64,000 nt of DNA from Deltaproteobacteria bacterium IMCC39146 (GTDB taxonomy: Bacteria; Desulfobacterota; Desulfuromonadia; Desulfuromonadales; BM103), in NCBI GenBank assembly GCA_030005635.1, contig JARUHP010000007.1, forward strand, positions 105,862-169,861, given 5' to 3'. The notes under the pieces are model-generated. The model did no database searches. It saw only the letters and a list, made by a program, of their open reading frames with translations, and was not told where the DNA came from. The translations under genes were made by a program, and so were the position numbers. This document shows positions 8,141 to 17,490 of the stretch, in pieces (the stretch's first letter is position 1; the number at the start of each line of letters is the position of its first letter).

Positions 8141-8300
8141 CTTAAAAGCCAAACAAATGTTTAACGCAGAGTCGCAAAGAACGCAGAGGATAATCTCTTC
8201 ATATTGCAAAAAGGGTTTCATTCTAATAAGTCTTCTCCGCGACTTAGCGCCTTTGCGTTAAAAATAGTTTGAGGTTGGCTTGCCTTTGTTTGGTCTATAG
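8141..8300. repeat. Long inverted-repeat element, copy 3 (degraded)
   Basis: Shares AGCCAAACAAATG, AACGCAGAGTCGCAAAG and, on the far side, CGCCTTTGCGTTAA and GCCTTTGTTTGGTCTATAG with the copies at 3374 and 6647, but with more mismatches. A CAGAGACACAGAGTTCACAG word at about 8085 precedes it. Together these occupy most of the 440-bp gap between the actin-like gene and rnr. Confidence 0.7.
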
Positions 8301-8426
8301 ATAAGCTTTTCAAAATGTTCTCTGTTGCTAATACTTTGTCTGCGTTTGTAGCTTTAGCTTTTGCAGGTCGTCAAGTGATGGGGAATGAACCACATTATTA
8401 ATGTTTCGACATAGGTAAAAGGCGAA

Positions 8427-10589
8427 ATGGATTTCAACGATATCCTCGAATTATTGCAGCAACGCGCCAATCGTCCTCTGAGCCTCAAAGAGCTCCAGGA
8501 GATGCTTGATCTAAACGCAGGGGAGCGCAAGATGCTCGGCAAGACCCTGAAAGACATGGTTCGGGACGGCTCCCTGGTGCAACTGAAAGGCGGACGGTTT
8601 GCTTTGCCGCATAAGGTTAACCTGGTCGTTGGTACGATCTCCGTGCATCGAGACGGTTATGGTTTTGTCTCCCCCGCTGATGAGAAGGCCCAGGATGTTT
8701 TTATTCCCGCTCGCCATGTTCGTCCAGCAATGCATGGCGACATGGTGGTTGTGCGCCTGGAGCGATCTGCACGTACCGGCAAGCCCGAAGGTCGTGTAAT
8801 TCGTGTTGAGAAGAGGGCCCATAGAACTCTCGTGGGTCGATATCAGCTGGAGCATGGCGTCGGTTATGTTGCTCCTGTTGATTCCCGTCTGCAGGATGAC
8901 ATCCTGATCCCTCCCGGCGCCTCCGGTAGCGCTCGTCAAGGGCAGATGGTTCTGGTCGATATTGAAAACTATCCGGGTCGCTCGCGTGGTGCTGTTGGCC
9001 GCATCACTGAAGTTATTGGTGACGCTACCGATCCTGAAGTTGAGATCAAAATTGCGGCCATCCAGTTCAGCCTGCCTTATGAGTTTTCTGCTGAAGCGCT
9101 CTCTGCGGCTGGCAGAGTTCCCCTGGAGGTTTCCAACGAGGACCTTTCCGCACGCGAAGATCTGCGTCATGTGAATTTCGTGACGATTGATGGTGAAACC
9201 GCGAAAGATTTTGATGACGCGGTTGCTATTGCACTTAGCGCTGATGGTTACCGTCTCTGGGTTGCGATTGCTGATGTTGCTCATTACGTTGCCGTTGGCA
9301 GTGCGATCGACAAGGAGGCTCTTGAACGTGGCACCAGCGTCTACTTCCCCGGTGCTTGTCTGCCGATGCTTCCCGAGGCTCTGAGTAACGGCATCTGTTC
9401 TCTGAATCCACAGGTCGATCGACTGGTGATGGTTGCTGAGCTTGATTTCGATGCGAGTGGCAAGCGTGTTGGAATGCGCTTTTGTCAGGCGGTTATGCAT
9501 AGCCGGGCTCGTTTGACCTACACTACGGTGGCTGCGATCCTTGTTGAGGAAGACCCGGTCGCTCGTATTCAGCATGAAGCTCTGGTTGCCGATCTTGAAC
9601 TCATGCATGAGCTTGCCGAGCTGCGTATCGCCTGTCGTCATCAGCGTGGTAGTCTGGACTTTGACCTCCCGGAAGCTCAGATCGTTCTGGACCTGCAGGG
9701 GCGTCCGGAAAATATTATCCGCACCGAACGCAACCTGGCGCATCGACTGATCGAGGAATTCATGTTAGCAGCCAATGAGGCTGTCGCTCTTTGGCTGGTG
9801 CAACAGCGGGAGCCGATGATCTTCCGGGTTCATGAGTCTCCAAGTGAAGGCAAAATGGCCGCCTTTCAGGAGTTTATTGCCTACTTCAATCAGGGGATTT
9901 CTCTACCGGTGGAAGGTGTTAAGCCGAAGCTCCTGCAGGAATTTCTTGAACGGGTGGCTGGGCAGCCGGAAGAGCAGGTTATCAATCATGTCCTGTTGCG
10001 GAGTTTGCCGCAGGCTTACTACTCAGTGAACAACCTGGGTCATTTCGGTTTGGCCGCTGACAACTACTGTCATTTTACCTCCCCCATTCGACGCTACCCC
10101 GATCTTATGGTTCATCGCGTTTTGAAGAAAAAACTGGAGAAGGCAACGTCGGCAGGACAACTGAGTGAGTTGCCTTTGGCGGAAATTGCGCAAATTGCTT
10201 CGGTTGCGGAGCGACGCGCAATGGAGGCAGAACGGGACATTGTTAAGCTGAAAAAATGTCAATTTGTTACAGATAAAGTAGGCGAAAAGTTTTCTGGCAT
10301 GGTAACCTCGGTGCACGCTTTCGGCTTCTTTGTTGAACTGTATGAAATCTACGTTGAAGGGCTGGTTCATGTCTCCAGCCTTGAAGATGATTTCTATCAG
10401 TACGAAGAGGATCGACATCGCTTGATCGGTATGAATCGTCGGCGTGAGTTCAGTATCGGTTCCACGGTTGAGGTATCTGTTCATAAGGTTGATCTTGACC
10501 GCCGTGAAATCGATTTCCGTCTGGTTGAAGAAAAACACCTGGTACGAGGAACGCGGCGCGAGGGACGCAGAAAAAGCAAACGCCAGTGA
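8427..10589 (+). CDS. rnr: Ribonuclease R
   Basis: A 720-residue 3'-to-5' exoribonuclease of the RNB family. An N-terminal helix-turn-helix-like region (residues 1-60) precedes two cold-shock domains (about 65-215) and the RNB catalytic core with DGETAKDFDDA around residue 261, where the Asp residues bind Mg. A C-terminal S1 RNA-binding domain (GMVTSVHAFGFFVELYE) ends in a basic Arg/Lys tail. Length and architecture match RNase R rather than RNase II. It degrades structured RNA in mRNA and rRNA quality control. Confidence 0.96.
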   Translation: MDFNDILELLQQRANRPLSLKELQEMLDLNAGERKMLGKTLKDMVRDGSLVQLKGGRFALPHKVNLVVGTISVHRDGYGFVSPADEKAQDVFIPARHVRPAMHGDMVVVRLERSARTGKPEGRVIRVEKRAHRTLVGRYQLEHGVGYVAPVDSRLQDDILIPPGASGSARQGQMVLVDIENYPGRSRGAVGRITEVIGDATDPEVEIKIAAIQFSLPYEFSAEALSAAGRVPLEVSNEDLSAREDLRHVNFVTIDGETAKDFDDAVAIALSADGYRLWVAIADVAHYVAVGSAIDKEALERGTSVYFPGACLPMLPEALSNGICSLNPQVDRLVMVAELDFDASGKRVGMRFCQAVMHSRARLTYTTVAAILVEEDPVARIQHEALVADLELMHELAELRIACRHQRGSLDFDLPEAQIVLDLQGRPENIIRTERNLAHRLIEEFMLAANEAVALWLVQQREPMIFRVHESPSEGKMAAFQEFIAYFNQGISLPVEGVKPKLLQEFLERVAGQPEEQVINHVLLRSLPQAYYSVNNLGHFGLAADNYCHFTSPIRRYPDLMVHRVLKKKLEKATSAGQLSELPLAEIAQIASVAERRAMEAERDIVKLKKCQFVTDKVGEKFSGMVTSVHAFGFFVELYEIYVEGLVHVSSLEDDFYQYEEDRHRLIGMNRRREFSIGSTVEVSVHKVDLDRREIDFRLVEEKHLVRGTRREGRRKSKRQ

Positions 10590-10939
10590 CGTTTTGACTG
10601 GTGATCAGGGACTGTCCCGAATGGCGCTAGTTTTAGTAGCCTTGGCAAAAGAACCTCTACGCCTGAGCCAGCGGTTAAATCCAACATAAAGGCAATCTAG
10701 GCTTCAAGACTACCTCACGATTCCCCTGATTTAGGGGTCAAAATCTGTGTAATCTTGAGACAAAAGAGATTGTTGAGTTTTTGCGGTCAGTAAGCCCTTA
10801 GTTGGAAAGTAAAAATCTTCGTATCAGAGTGGACGTTATGCTGAAACCTCTTAAGCTTAATGCCCTTTGGGACTGTTCCCTTTAAACAATAGGTGTCAGG
10901 AAGGGACAATCCCCACGCGGGGACAACCCCAATATCGAA
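10590..10939. other. Intergenic region with small GGGACTGTCCC-type palindromes
   Basis: No gene is visible in this 350-bp stretch. It contains several short palindromic words: GGGACTGTCCC near 10608, GGGACTGTTCCC near 10869, and TCCCC-ACGC-GGGGA at 10910-10923 just before ribF. Such words often belong to REP-like repeats in related genomes. No riboswitch fold for the ribF leader was recognised. Confidence 0.5.
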
Positions 10940-11929
10940 ATGCAGGTAGTAAGAGATCTCAATGAATTGACGGAAAGACCTTGCCGGACGGTTCTGACGA
11001 TCGGCAATTTCGACGGTGTCCACCTTGGTCATCGAGAAATCTTTCGGCGCGTCGTCGACAGAGCGCGCGAGTTGAAGGGGACGGCTGCTGTCGTGACCTT
11101 TGAGCCGCATCCGCTGCATATGCTTTCGCCTGAGACGGCCCCGCTACGTTTGAACACCCCTGAAGAAAAGGTTCGTCTTCTTACCGCTTCCTGTATCGAT
11201 CTGCTGGTTGTCCTCAACTTTAATAAGCAACTTGCCGAAATGTCAGCCGAAGCTTTTATTCGTGATCTGCTCGTAAACAAGTTGGGCGTCAAACACCTGA
11301 TTATTGGTTATGACTACGCTTTTGGTCGCAACCGTGAGGGCAATGCGTCTTTTCTTGAGGAGAAGAGCCGGGAGTATGGCTTTACGCTGGAAGTTCTGGA
11401 GCCGGTTCAGCTCTCTCAGCAGGTGCATAGCTCTACGGCCATCCGGGAAATTCTCAAGGATGGCAGGGTTGCCGACGCGGTTAAGGTCCTCGGTCGTAAC
11501 TATACTCTCGATGGTGTGGTTGTTCATGGTGACGGGCGGGGGCGTAAACTCGGCTTCCCGACCGCAAACCTCTCCACAGAAAAAGAGCTACTGCCTAGCG
11601 ACGGCGTCTATGTCGTCAAGGTAAAGTGGTGTGATCGTTATTACGATGGTGTTATCAATATCGGCCATCGACCAACTTTTTCCGGAGATAAAACTACTTT
11701 GGAGATTCATCTCCTCGATTTTCAGGGTGATCTTTATGCGGAACGATTGAGGATTTACTTTGTTGATCGCTTGCGCGGCGAGCAGAAGTTTGCCTCGGTT
11801 GAGGCTTTGCAGGAAGCGGTCCTCATGGATATCGACCGGGCCCGTGGAAAATTGGCAAACGCACAGGTTGTTGAATATCGAGAATACCTCGATTGTGGTG
11901 ATAACTTCAGGCCCAATGGAGTGCAGTGA
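10940..11929 (+). CDS. ribF: Bifunctional riboflavin kinase / FAD synthetase
   Basis: A 329-residue enzyme converting riboflavin to FMN and FMN to FAD. The N-terminal adenylyltransferase domain begins with TIGNFDGVHLGHREIF and includes GYDYAFGRNREG and HSSTAIRE; the C-terminal kinase domain shows GRGRKLGFPTANL and INIGHRPTF. Length is normal for RibF. The ATG at 10940 has a poor ribosome site, but the protein aligns with the family from this point. It sits directly before aroE with a 1-base gap. Confidence 0.96.
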   Translation: MQVVRDLNELTERPCRTVLTIGNFDGVHLGHREIFRRVVDRARELKGTAAVVTFEPHPLHMLSPETAPLRLNTPEEKVRLLTASCIDLLVVLNFNKQLAEMSAEAFIRDLLVNKLGVKHLIIGYDYAFGRNREGNASFLEEKSREYGFTLEVLEPVQLSQQVHSSTAIREILKDGRVADAVKVLGRNYTLDGVVVHGDGRGRKLGFPTANLSTEKELLPSDGVYVVKVKWCDRYYDGVINIGHRPTFSGDKTTLEIHLLDFQGDLYAERLRIYFVDRLRGEQKFASVEALQEAVLMDIDRARGKLANAQVVEYREYLDCGDNFRPNGVQ

Positions 11930-11930
11930 T

Positions 11931-12791
11931 ATGCAGGTGAGCGGCAAGACAGTTGTGGTTGGTATCTTTGGTGATCCGGTAGCACATTCCCTTTCACCAC
12001 GTATGCAGAACGCCGCGATTCAGGCCAGTGGCCTGGACGCGGTTTACGTGCCATTTCACGTCACCGCGGCACAGTTATGTGACGCTGTTAAATCGATTCG
12101 TGCCATGTCGATTCGGGGGGTCAACCTGACCATCCCGCACAAAGAAGCATCCTGCGACCTGGTCGATGAACTTGACGCCTCTGCGCAAATGATCGGTGCG
12201 ATCAACACGATCGTTAACGATAACGGCCGCCTCAAGGGCTACAATACCGATAGCCTTGGTCTGTTGAAGGCGCTGAAACAGGAACTCGGCTGCGATGTTG
12301 CTGGTAAGAGGGTTCTGTTGCTTGGGGCCGGAGGCGCATGTCGTGCTGCGTTGGTTGCCCTCTGTCAGGCAAAGGTTGCCTGGGTCGGGATTGCCAATAG
12401 AACCCGTAATCGGTCGCAACAGCTGATCGAAGAATTCTCTGCAAAGTTTTCAGGCACGGCTTTTGCTGAGTATGAACTGGGCTCATCCTTGTTGAGCTCA
12501 TGTTACGAACCGGTTGATTTGCTGGTTAACACAACCTCGGTCGGCCTCAAGGGCGAAGACTTCGGCTTTCTGGTTGTAGATTGTCTCAAGCCCGGTGGCG
12601 CTGTGTTTGACATGGTCTATACTCCTGAACCGACGATGTTGCTTAATCAGGCGAGGAAGCGCGGCCTGGCCACTGCCGATGGTTTGGGGATGCTCGCAGC
12701 ACAGGGTGAGGCCGCATTTGCTCTCTGGTTTGGTCAATCTCCTGAGCCGCTTGTCATGCGCCGGGCACTGAATCTGTCGGATGAAATTTGA
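11931..12791 (+). CDS. aroE: Shikimate dehydrogenase
   Basis: A 286-residue NADP-dependent shikimate 5-dehydrogenase of the aromatic amino acid pathway. Substrate-binding HSLSP (near residue 19), catalytic Lys in NLTIPHKE, NTD, the glycine-rich nucleotide loop GAGGACRAA and NRT are all present. The frame stays open far upstream inside ribF; I chose the ATG at 11931 because it begins just before the conserved GIFGDPVAHS. aroK, aroB and aroQ lie at 54-58 kb. Confidence 0.95.
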   Translation: MQVSGKTVVVGIFGDPVAHSLSPRMQNAAIQASGLDAVYVPFHVTAAQLCDAVKSIRAMSIRGVNLTIPHKEASCDLVDELDASAQMIGAINTIVNDNGRLKGYNTDSLGLLKALKQELGCDVAGKRVLLLGAGGACRAALVALCQAKVAWVGIANRTRNRSQQLIEEFSAKFSGTAFAEYELGSSLLSSCYEPVDLLVNTTSVGLKGEDFGFLVVDCLKPGGAVFDMVYTPEPTMLLNQARKRGLATADGLGMLAAQGEAAFALWFGQSPEPLVMRRALNLSDEI

Positions 12792-12824
12792 GTTTTGATT
12801 CCAGCGGGTTACATGGTATCACGC

Positions 12825-12854
12825 TTGACAGGTCTCTTGCGCATTCGTTAGAAT
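12825..12854 (+). promoter_or_regulatory. Candidate sigma-70 promoter for pilB
   Basis: TTGACA (12825-12830) and TAGAAT (12849-12854) are separated by 18 bases. They precede a perfect 7-bp hairpin GGCTGTC/GACAGCC (12877-12896) in the untranslated leader. The pilB start codon is at 12989. Confidence 0.6.
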
Positions 12855-12988
12855 GCCAAGATTGATTTTATTCTGAGGCTGTCTGGTTTGACAGCCAGTA
12901 TCGAGGGATGGGGTGCCGGTGTCAGATAACGGGTAAAGTTATAGCCCTTTATCGGACCCGACAGGCTTCCGGGGGAAGATGATTTTTT

Positions 12989-14689
12989 ATGGCTGCTAAT
13001 CGTCTCGGCGAACTGCTGGTTCGCAACAAATTGATTGACGAGCAACAACTTGCCAAGGCTCTTGAAGAACAGAAAGCCTCTGGTGGCCGTCTTGGTGCCA
13101 GCATGGTTAAACTTGGTTTTCTGAAAGAGGAAGACCTCGCGGCTTTTCTGTCACGTCAATATGGCGTCCCATCGATTAACCTCAGCGAGTTTGAAATCGA
13201 TGAAAGCGTCATCAAGTTAGTTCCTGCAGAGGTCGTGCAGAAGTATCAACTGATTCCGGTCAACCGCGCAGGCTCGACGCTGATCGTTGCAATGGCCGAC
13301 CCTTCCAATATCTTCGCCATCGACGACCTCAAGTTCATGACCGGCTATAACGTCGAAGTCGTTGTCTCTGCCGAAAACAGCATCAAGACTGCTATCGATA
13401 AATATTACGACCAGAGCGCGTCTTTTGACGATGTTATGGGCGATCTCGATGATATTGATCTTGAGGTTGTTGACGACGATGATGAAATAGATACCAGCGA
13501 GCTTGAAAGATCCACTGAGGATGCTCCGGTTGTCAAGCTTGTCAACCTGATCCTCACCGATGCGATCAAAAAGGGCGCCTCTGATATTCACGTCGAGCCC
13601 TACGAAAAATCCTTCCGGGTTCGTTACCGCATCGACGGTGTTCTTCACGAAGTCATGAAGCCACCTTTGAAGCTCAAGAATGCTTTGACCTCACGTATAA
13701 AGATCATGTCGGAGATGGATATCTCTGAGCGGCGTTTGCCGCAGGACGGTCGTATCAAGATCAAACTTCCCGGCGGCAAAGACATGGACTACCGTGTTAG
13801 CTGCCTGCCGACCCTGTTTGGCGAAAAGATCGTTTTGCGTCTGCTTGATAAGTCGAACCTGCAGCTCGACATGACCAAGCTCGGTTACGAAGAGCAGTCG
13901 CTGAAATGGTTCAAGGAACAAATCCACAAGCCCTTCGGTATGGTTCTGGTTACAGGGCCAACCGGTTCCGGTAAAACAGTTTCCCTCTATTCCGCCCTGG
14001 GTGAATTGAATACGCCCACGGAAAACATCTCAACCGCTGAAGACCCTGTGGAATTCAACTTCGCCGGCATCAACCAGTGCCAGATGCACGAGGAGATTGG
14101 TCTAAACTTCGCGGCTGCACTGCGTTCCTTTTTGCGTCAGGACCCGGATATCATCATGATCGGTGAGATCCGTGACTTTGAGACAGCTGAGATCGGGGTA
14201 AAGGCTGCATTGACCGGTCACCTGGTGCTCTCGACGCTGCACACCAATGACTGCCCGAGTACCGTCAACCGTCTGCTCAATATGGGTATCGAGCCCTTCC
14301 TGGTGGCTTCCGCGGTTAACCTGATTACCGGGCAGCGCCTCGGTCGTCGCCTTTGTAAGGAGTGTCAGGTCCCGGAAGATATCCCCAAAGAAACCCTTCT
14401 CCAAGCAGGCGTCACAGAAGACAAGATCGACACCTTCCAAAGCTTCAAGGGGGAGGGTTGCGCAAAATGTAATGACACCGGTTACAAGGGCCGGGTTGGC
14501 TTCTACCAGGTCATGCCGATGTTCGAGGAGTTGCGCGAGCTGATTCTGGCCGGAGCCAACACTGCTGAGCTGAAGCGGGAGTCGATGAGGCTTGGAGTCA
14601 AGACCATGCGTCAGGCCGCTCTAACGAAGATGGACGAGAGAATTACCTCGTTTGAAGAAACCCTGCGTTGTACGATTGCAGACGATTAA
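12989..14689 (+). CDS. pilB: Type IV pilus extension ATPase PilB
   Basis: A 566-residue hexameric GspE/PilB ATPase that powers pilus assembly at the inner membrane. It has an N-terminal GspE-II (MshEN) domain (about 1-150), Walker A GPTGSGKT near residue 325, the Asp box, Walker B GEIRD and the His box HLVLSTLHTND. A zinc-binding tetracysteine (CKEC, CAKC) lies near the C-terminus. The MshEN domain often binds c-di-GMP in this family. The start ATG has GGGGGAAG upstream. The gene opens the pilBTC-SR-A series in the order known from Geobacter. Confidence 0.96.
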   Translation: MAANRLGELLVRNKLIDEQQLAKALEEQKASGGRLGASMVKLGFLKEEDLAAFLSRQYGVPSINLSEFEIDESVIKLVPAEVVQKYQLIPVNRAGSTLIVAMADPSNIFAIDDLKFMTGYNVEVVVSAENSIKTAIDKYYDQSASFDDVMGDLDDIDLEVVDDDDEIDTSELERSTEDAPVVKLVNLILTDAIKKGASDIHVEPYEKSFRVRYRIDGVLHEVMKPPLKLKNALTSRIKIMSEMDISERRLPQDGRIKIKLPGGKDMDYRVSCLPTLFGEKIVLRLLDKSNLQLDMTKLGYEEQSLKWFKEQIHKPFGMVLVTGPTGSGKTVSLYSALGELNTPTENISTAEDPVEFNFAGINQCQMHEEIGLNFAAALRSFLRQDPDIIMIGEIRDFETAEIGVKAALTGHLVLSTLHTNDCPSTVNRLLNMGIEPFLVASAVNLITGQRLGRRLCKECQVPEDIPKETLLQAGVTEDKIDTFQSFKGEGCAKCNDTGYKGRVGFYQVMPMFEELRELILAGANTAELKRESMRLGVKTMRQAALTKMDERITSFEETLRCTIADD

Positions 14690-14810
14690 TCTCCATTGGC
14701 GCGTGTCGGGTTGCGCTCGGCGAGAAAAACTGGCTGAAGATAAGGTGAGAACTTCACCTCACTGATTCGGTAGAATATTTCAAGCACGGGGATAACCCCC
14801 AAAGATATCC

Positions 14811-14841
14811 GCGCCACGCGTAACACGCTACGCGCCACACT
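14811..14841. repeat. GC-rich repeat, left flank of pilT
   Basis: CGCGCCACGCGTAACACGC and the following bases are approximately repeated, in inverted orientation, at 15987-16019 beyond pilT (GTGCGTGGCGTGTAGTGCG). A third related run, CGCGCCGCGCGCCGCGCG, lies at about 16101-16118 before pilC. Confidence 0.65.
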
Positions 14842-14855
14842 GTCCCAGGTGAATT

Positions 14856-15974
14856 ATGTCAGACTTTTCGATTCAACAAATGCTTAAGACGATGGTGGAG
14901 CATGGAGCGTCTGATCTTCATATCACCACGGGAACTCCTCCGCAGATTCGTGTTAATGGCAAGATGACGCCGATGAAGATGCGCTCCCTGCTGCCTGCTG
15001 ACACCAAGAACATCTGTTACAGCATTCTCACCGAAACCCAGAAACGACAATTTGAGGAGATCAACGAGCTCGACTTCTCCTTTGGCGTTAAGGGGTTGGC
15101 TCGTTTTCGTGGCAATATTTTCGTGCAACGTGGCGCCCTCGCAGGTGTTTTTCGTCTCATCCCTTATAAATTCCTTTCTTTTGATGAACTCGGCTTGCCG
15201 CAGGTCATCCGAACGATCTCGAACAAATCGAATGGCCTGATCTTGGTTACCGGGCCCACCGGTTCCGGTAAGTCCACCACCCTGGCCTCGATGATCGACA
15301 GGATCAATTCAGAACGTGAAGAACATATCGTCACGATTGAAGACCCGATTGAGTATCTGCACCCGCACAAAAAATGTGTCGTCAATCAAAGAGAAGTCGG
15401 CTCAGATACCCTCTCGTTTAAAAATGCACTGAAGTACATCCTTCGTCAGGACCCAGACATCGTCCTGCTTGGCGAGTTGCGTGACCTGGAAACGATCGAA
15501 GCCGCACTGACAATCGCAGAGACCGGTCATCTTTGTTTTGCCACGTTGCATACCAATGGTGCGGTCCAGACGATCAACCGTATTGTTGATGTTTTCCCCA
15601 CAAATCAACAGCAACAGGTACGCACCCAGCTCGCTTTTGTTTTGGAAGGTGTTCTTTCGCAAACGCTGATACCGCGTGCCGATGGTAAGGGCAGGGCACT
15701 GGCTCTGGAGATTATGGTGCCGAACACAGCAATTCGTGCCCTTATTCGCGATGACAAGGTTCACCAACTTTATTCACAAATGCAGATGGGCCAGGAAAAA
15801 TACGGCATGCAGACCATGAACCAGTGTCTCTTCTCCCTGATTCACAGTAAGAAGATTTCCGTCGCTGACGCCATGGCCCGCTCATCGGATATTGAGGAAC
15901 TCAAGGAGATGTTGGCCAATCCTAACGCGGCGCTTAAGCGTGGAGTTAAGTCGGGCTCTGGTGCGAAAAGGTAG
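14856..15974 (+). CDS. pilT: Type IV pilus retraction ATPase PilT
   Basis: A 372-residue ATPase that disassembles the pilus fibre and powers twitching. Walker A GPTGSGKS is near residue 134, with the Asp box IEDPIEY, Walker B GELRDLET and the His box TGHLCFATLHTNGAVQT. The N-terminal PAS-like region begins IQQMLKTMVEHGASDLH, and the PilT-type C-terminal helix follows. AGGTGA precedes the ATG. It lies between pilB and pilC but is separated from both by palindromic GC-rich spacers. Confidence 0.96.
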   Translation: MSDFSIQQMLKTMVEHGASDLHITTGTPPQIRVNGKMTPMKMRSLLPADTKNICYSILTETQKRQFEEINELDFSFGVKGLARFRGNIFVQRGALAGVFRLIPYKFLSFDELGLPQVIRTISNKSNGLILVTGPTGSGKSTTLASMIDRINSEREEHIVTIEDPIEYLHPHKKCVVNQREVGSDTLSFKNALKYILRQDPDIVLLGELRDLETIEAALTIAETGHLCFATLHTNGAVQTINRIVDVFPTNQQQQVRTQLAFVLEGVLSQTLIPRADGKGRALALEIMVPNTAIRALIRDDKVHQLYSQMQMGQEKYGMQTMNQCLFSLIHSKKISVADAMARSSDIEELKEMLANPNAALKRGVKSGSGAKR

Positions 15975-15986
15975 AGACGGGTTCGT

Positions 15987-16122
15987 TAGTAGTGCGTGGC
16001 GTGTAGTGCGTGGCGCGGAAAAGCTTTAAAGCAATTGCCTCTAGGCTGTCACCTGATACCGGGGCTTTAATTAAGTTGTAATTCACTGTATATGAATGTT
16101 CGCGCCGCGCGCCGCGCGTCAC
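15987..16122. repeat. GC-rich inverted repeats, right flank of pilT
   Basis: GTGCGTGGCGTGTAGTGCG at about 15991 mirrors the spacer in front of pilT, and CGCGCCGCGCGCCGCGCG near 16101 adds a second arm just upstream of pilC. Together they could form strong hairpins at both ends of the pilT message. Confidence 0.6.
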
Positions 16123-16142
16123 GTTAAACAGCGAGGTTGATC

Positions 16143-17351
16143 ATGGGTAAGTTTTCTTGGGAAGGTACGACAAAGTCCGGTCAATCCATGAAAGGGGATA
16201 TGGAAGCCCCCAATCAAGGAGCCGTTGAGGCGCAACTTCGGCGTCAAGGGATATCTCCTGGGAAAATAAAGGAGCGTGGCAAGGGCCTTGATATAGAAAT
16301 CAAGATGTTCGCGCCGAAGGTCACCACAAAAGACATCGTCATCTTTACGCGTCAATTTGCGACAATGATCGACGCGGGCTTGCCATTGGTTCAATGCCTG
16401 GATATTTTGAGCAAGCAGCAGGATAATGCCACCTTTAAAAAGATCCTGACGCAAGTTAAGGAAGACGTAGAGTCTGGTTCTACCTTTGCAGATGCGTTAA
16501 AAAAACATCCCAATGCCTTCGATACACTTTATGTCAATCTTGTCGCCGCAGGTGAAATCGGTGGTATCCTCGATACGATCCTTAATCGCTTGGCCGCCTA
16601 CATAGAAAAAGCGATGAAGTTGAAGAAGCAGGTTAAGAGTGCTATGACCTATCCGATGACGATTGTCGGTATCGCTGTACTTGTTATTGCCGTTATCCTG
16701 GTTTTTGTTATCCCACAATTTCAGTCGATGTTTGAATCTTTTGGAAGTCAGTTGCCGCTGCCGACCAGGATTGTTATCTGGATTAGCGACGCTATCCAGA
16801 AGTACATCTTTCTTATCATCGGTGGATCTTATGCGATTCTGTGGATACTTAAAAGGATCTACAAAACACCTAAGGGGTGTCTTTTCTTTGATGCCCTTTT
16901 CCTTAAACTCCCGGTTATGGGGGTTCTTGTCCGTAAGGTTGCTGTCGCTAAATTCACCAGAACTCTGGGTACCATGATCTCCAGTGGCGTACCGATTCTG
17001 GATGGCCTGGATATTGTCGCCAAAACGGCGGGTAATAAGATTGTCGAGAATGCCATTTATAAGGTGGCGCAGAGCATCAGTGAGGGGAAAACGATTGCCG
17101 AGCCATTGGAACAGTCTGGTGTTTTTCCGCCCATGGTCTGTCAAATGATTGCTATCGGTGAACAGTCTGGTTCAATTGATACTATGCTCAATAAAATCGC
17201 TGACTTTTATGATGATGAAGTCGATGATGCAGTCGGTAATCTGACAGCGATGATGGAGCCCCTGCTGATGGTTTTCCTCGGCACTGCTGTTGGTGGCCTG
17301 GTTATCGCCATGTATCTGCCTATTTTTGCAATGGGCGATGCAATCGGCTAA
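16143..17351 (+). CDS. pilC: Type IV pilus platform protein PilC
   Basis: A 402-residue inner-membrane platform protein of the GspF/PilC family. Two cytoplasmic T2SSF domains (about residues 65-190 and 270-395) are each followed by hydrophobic segments, giving three transmembrane helices. FTRQFATMIDAGLPLVQ and FTRTLGTMISSGVPI are the two repeats of the family signature. The ATG at 16143 is preceded by GAGG; a TTG two codons further up is also possible. It couples PilB and PilT to the pilin pool. Confidence 0.95.
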   Translation: MGKFSWEGTTKSGQSMKGDMEAPNQGAVEAQLRRQGISPGKIKERGKGLDIEIKMFAPKVTTKDIVIFTRQFATMIDAGLPLVQCLDILSKQQDNATFKKILTQVKEDVESGSTFADALKKHPNAFDTLYVNLVAAGEIGGILDTILNRLAAYIEKAMKLKKQVKSAMTYPMTIVGIAVLVIAVILVFVIPQFQSMFESFGSQLPLPTRIVIWISDAIQKYIFLIIGGSYAILWILKRIYKTPKGCLFFDALFLKLPVMGVLVRKVAVAKFTRTLGTMISSGVPILDGLDIVAKTAGNKIVENAIYKVAQSISEGKTIAEPLEQSGVFPPMVCQMIAIGEQSGSIDTMLNKIADFYDDEVDDAVGNLTAMMEPLLMVFLGTAVGGLVIAMYLPIFAMGDAIG

Positions 17352-17429
17352 ATTTAACTTTTTGTTGTAGCCTGAACCCATCACACTAACGGCAAAGAAC
17401 GCTTGGCATTAAGCTGCCTGAGTCTCTCA

Positions 17430-17465
17430 AAATCACCGCTGCACCCATTGGGTCAGCGGTGATTT
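17430..17465 (+). terminator. Hairpin after pilC, probable terminator
   Basis: AAATCACCGCTG pairs perfectly with CAGCGGTGATTT around a short central stem (CCC-ATT-GGG). No long U-tract follows, so termination strength is uncertain, but placement between pilC and pilS fits a transcript end. Confidence 0.6.
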
Positions 17466-17490
17466 GATAAATACTCAAAAAAGCCAAACG

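Noticed and set aside
8511..9743. Long open frame (410 codons) on the minus strand inside rnr
   Set aside because: It is fully antisense to a highly conserved gene, has no ribosome site, and its translation matches no family I recognise.
12855..12988. c-di-GMP (GEMM) riboswitch before pilB
   Set aside because: The conserved GEMM core and tetraloop arrangement could not be found here or upstream of pilA.
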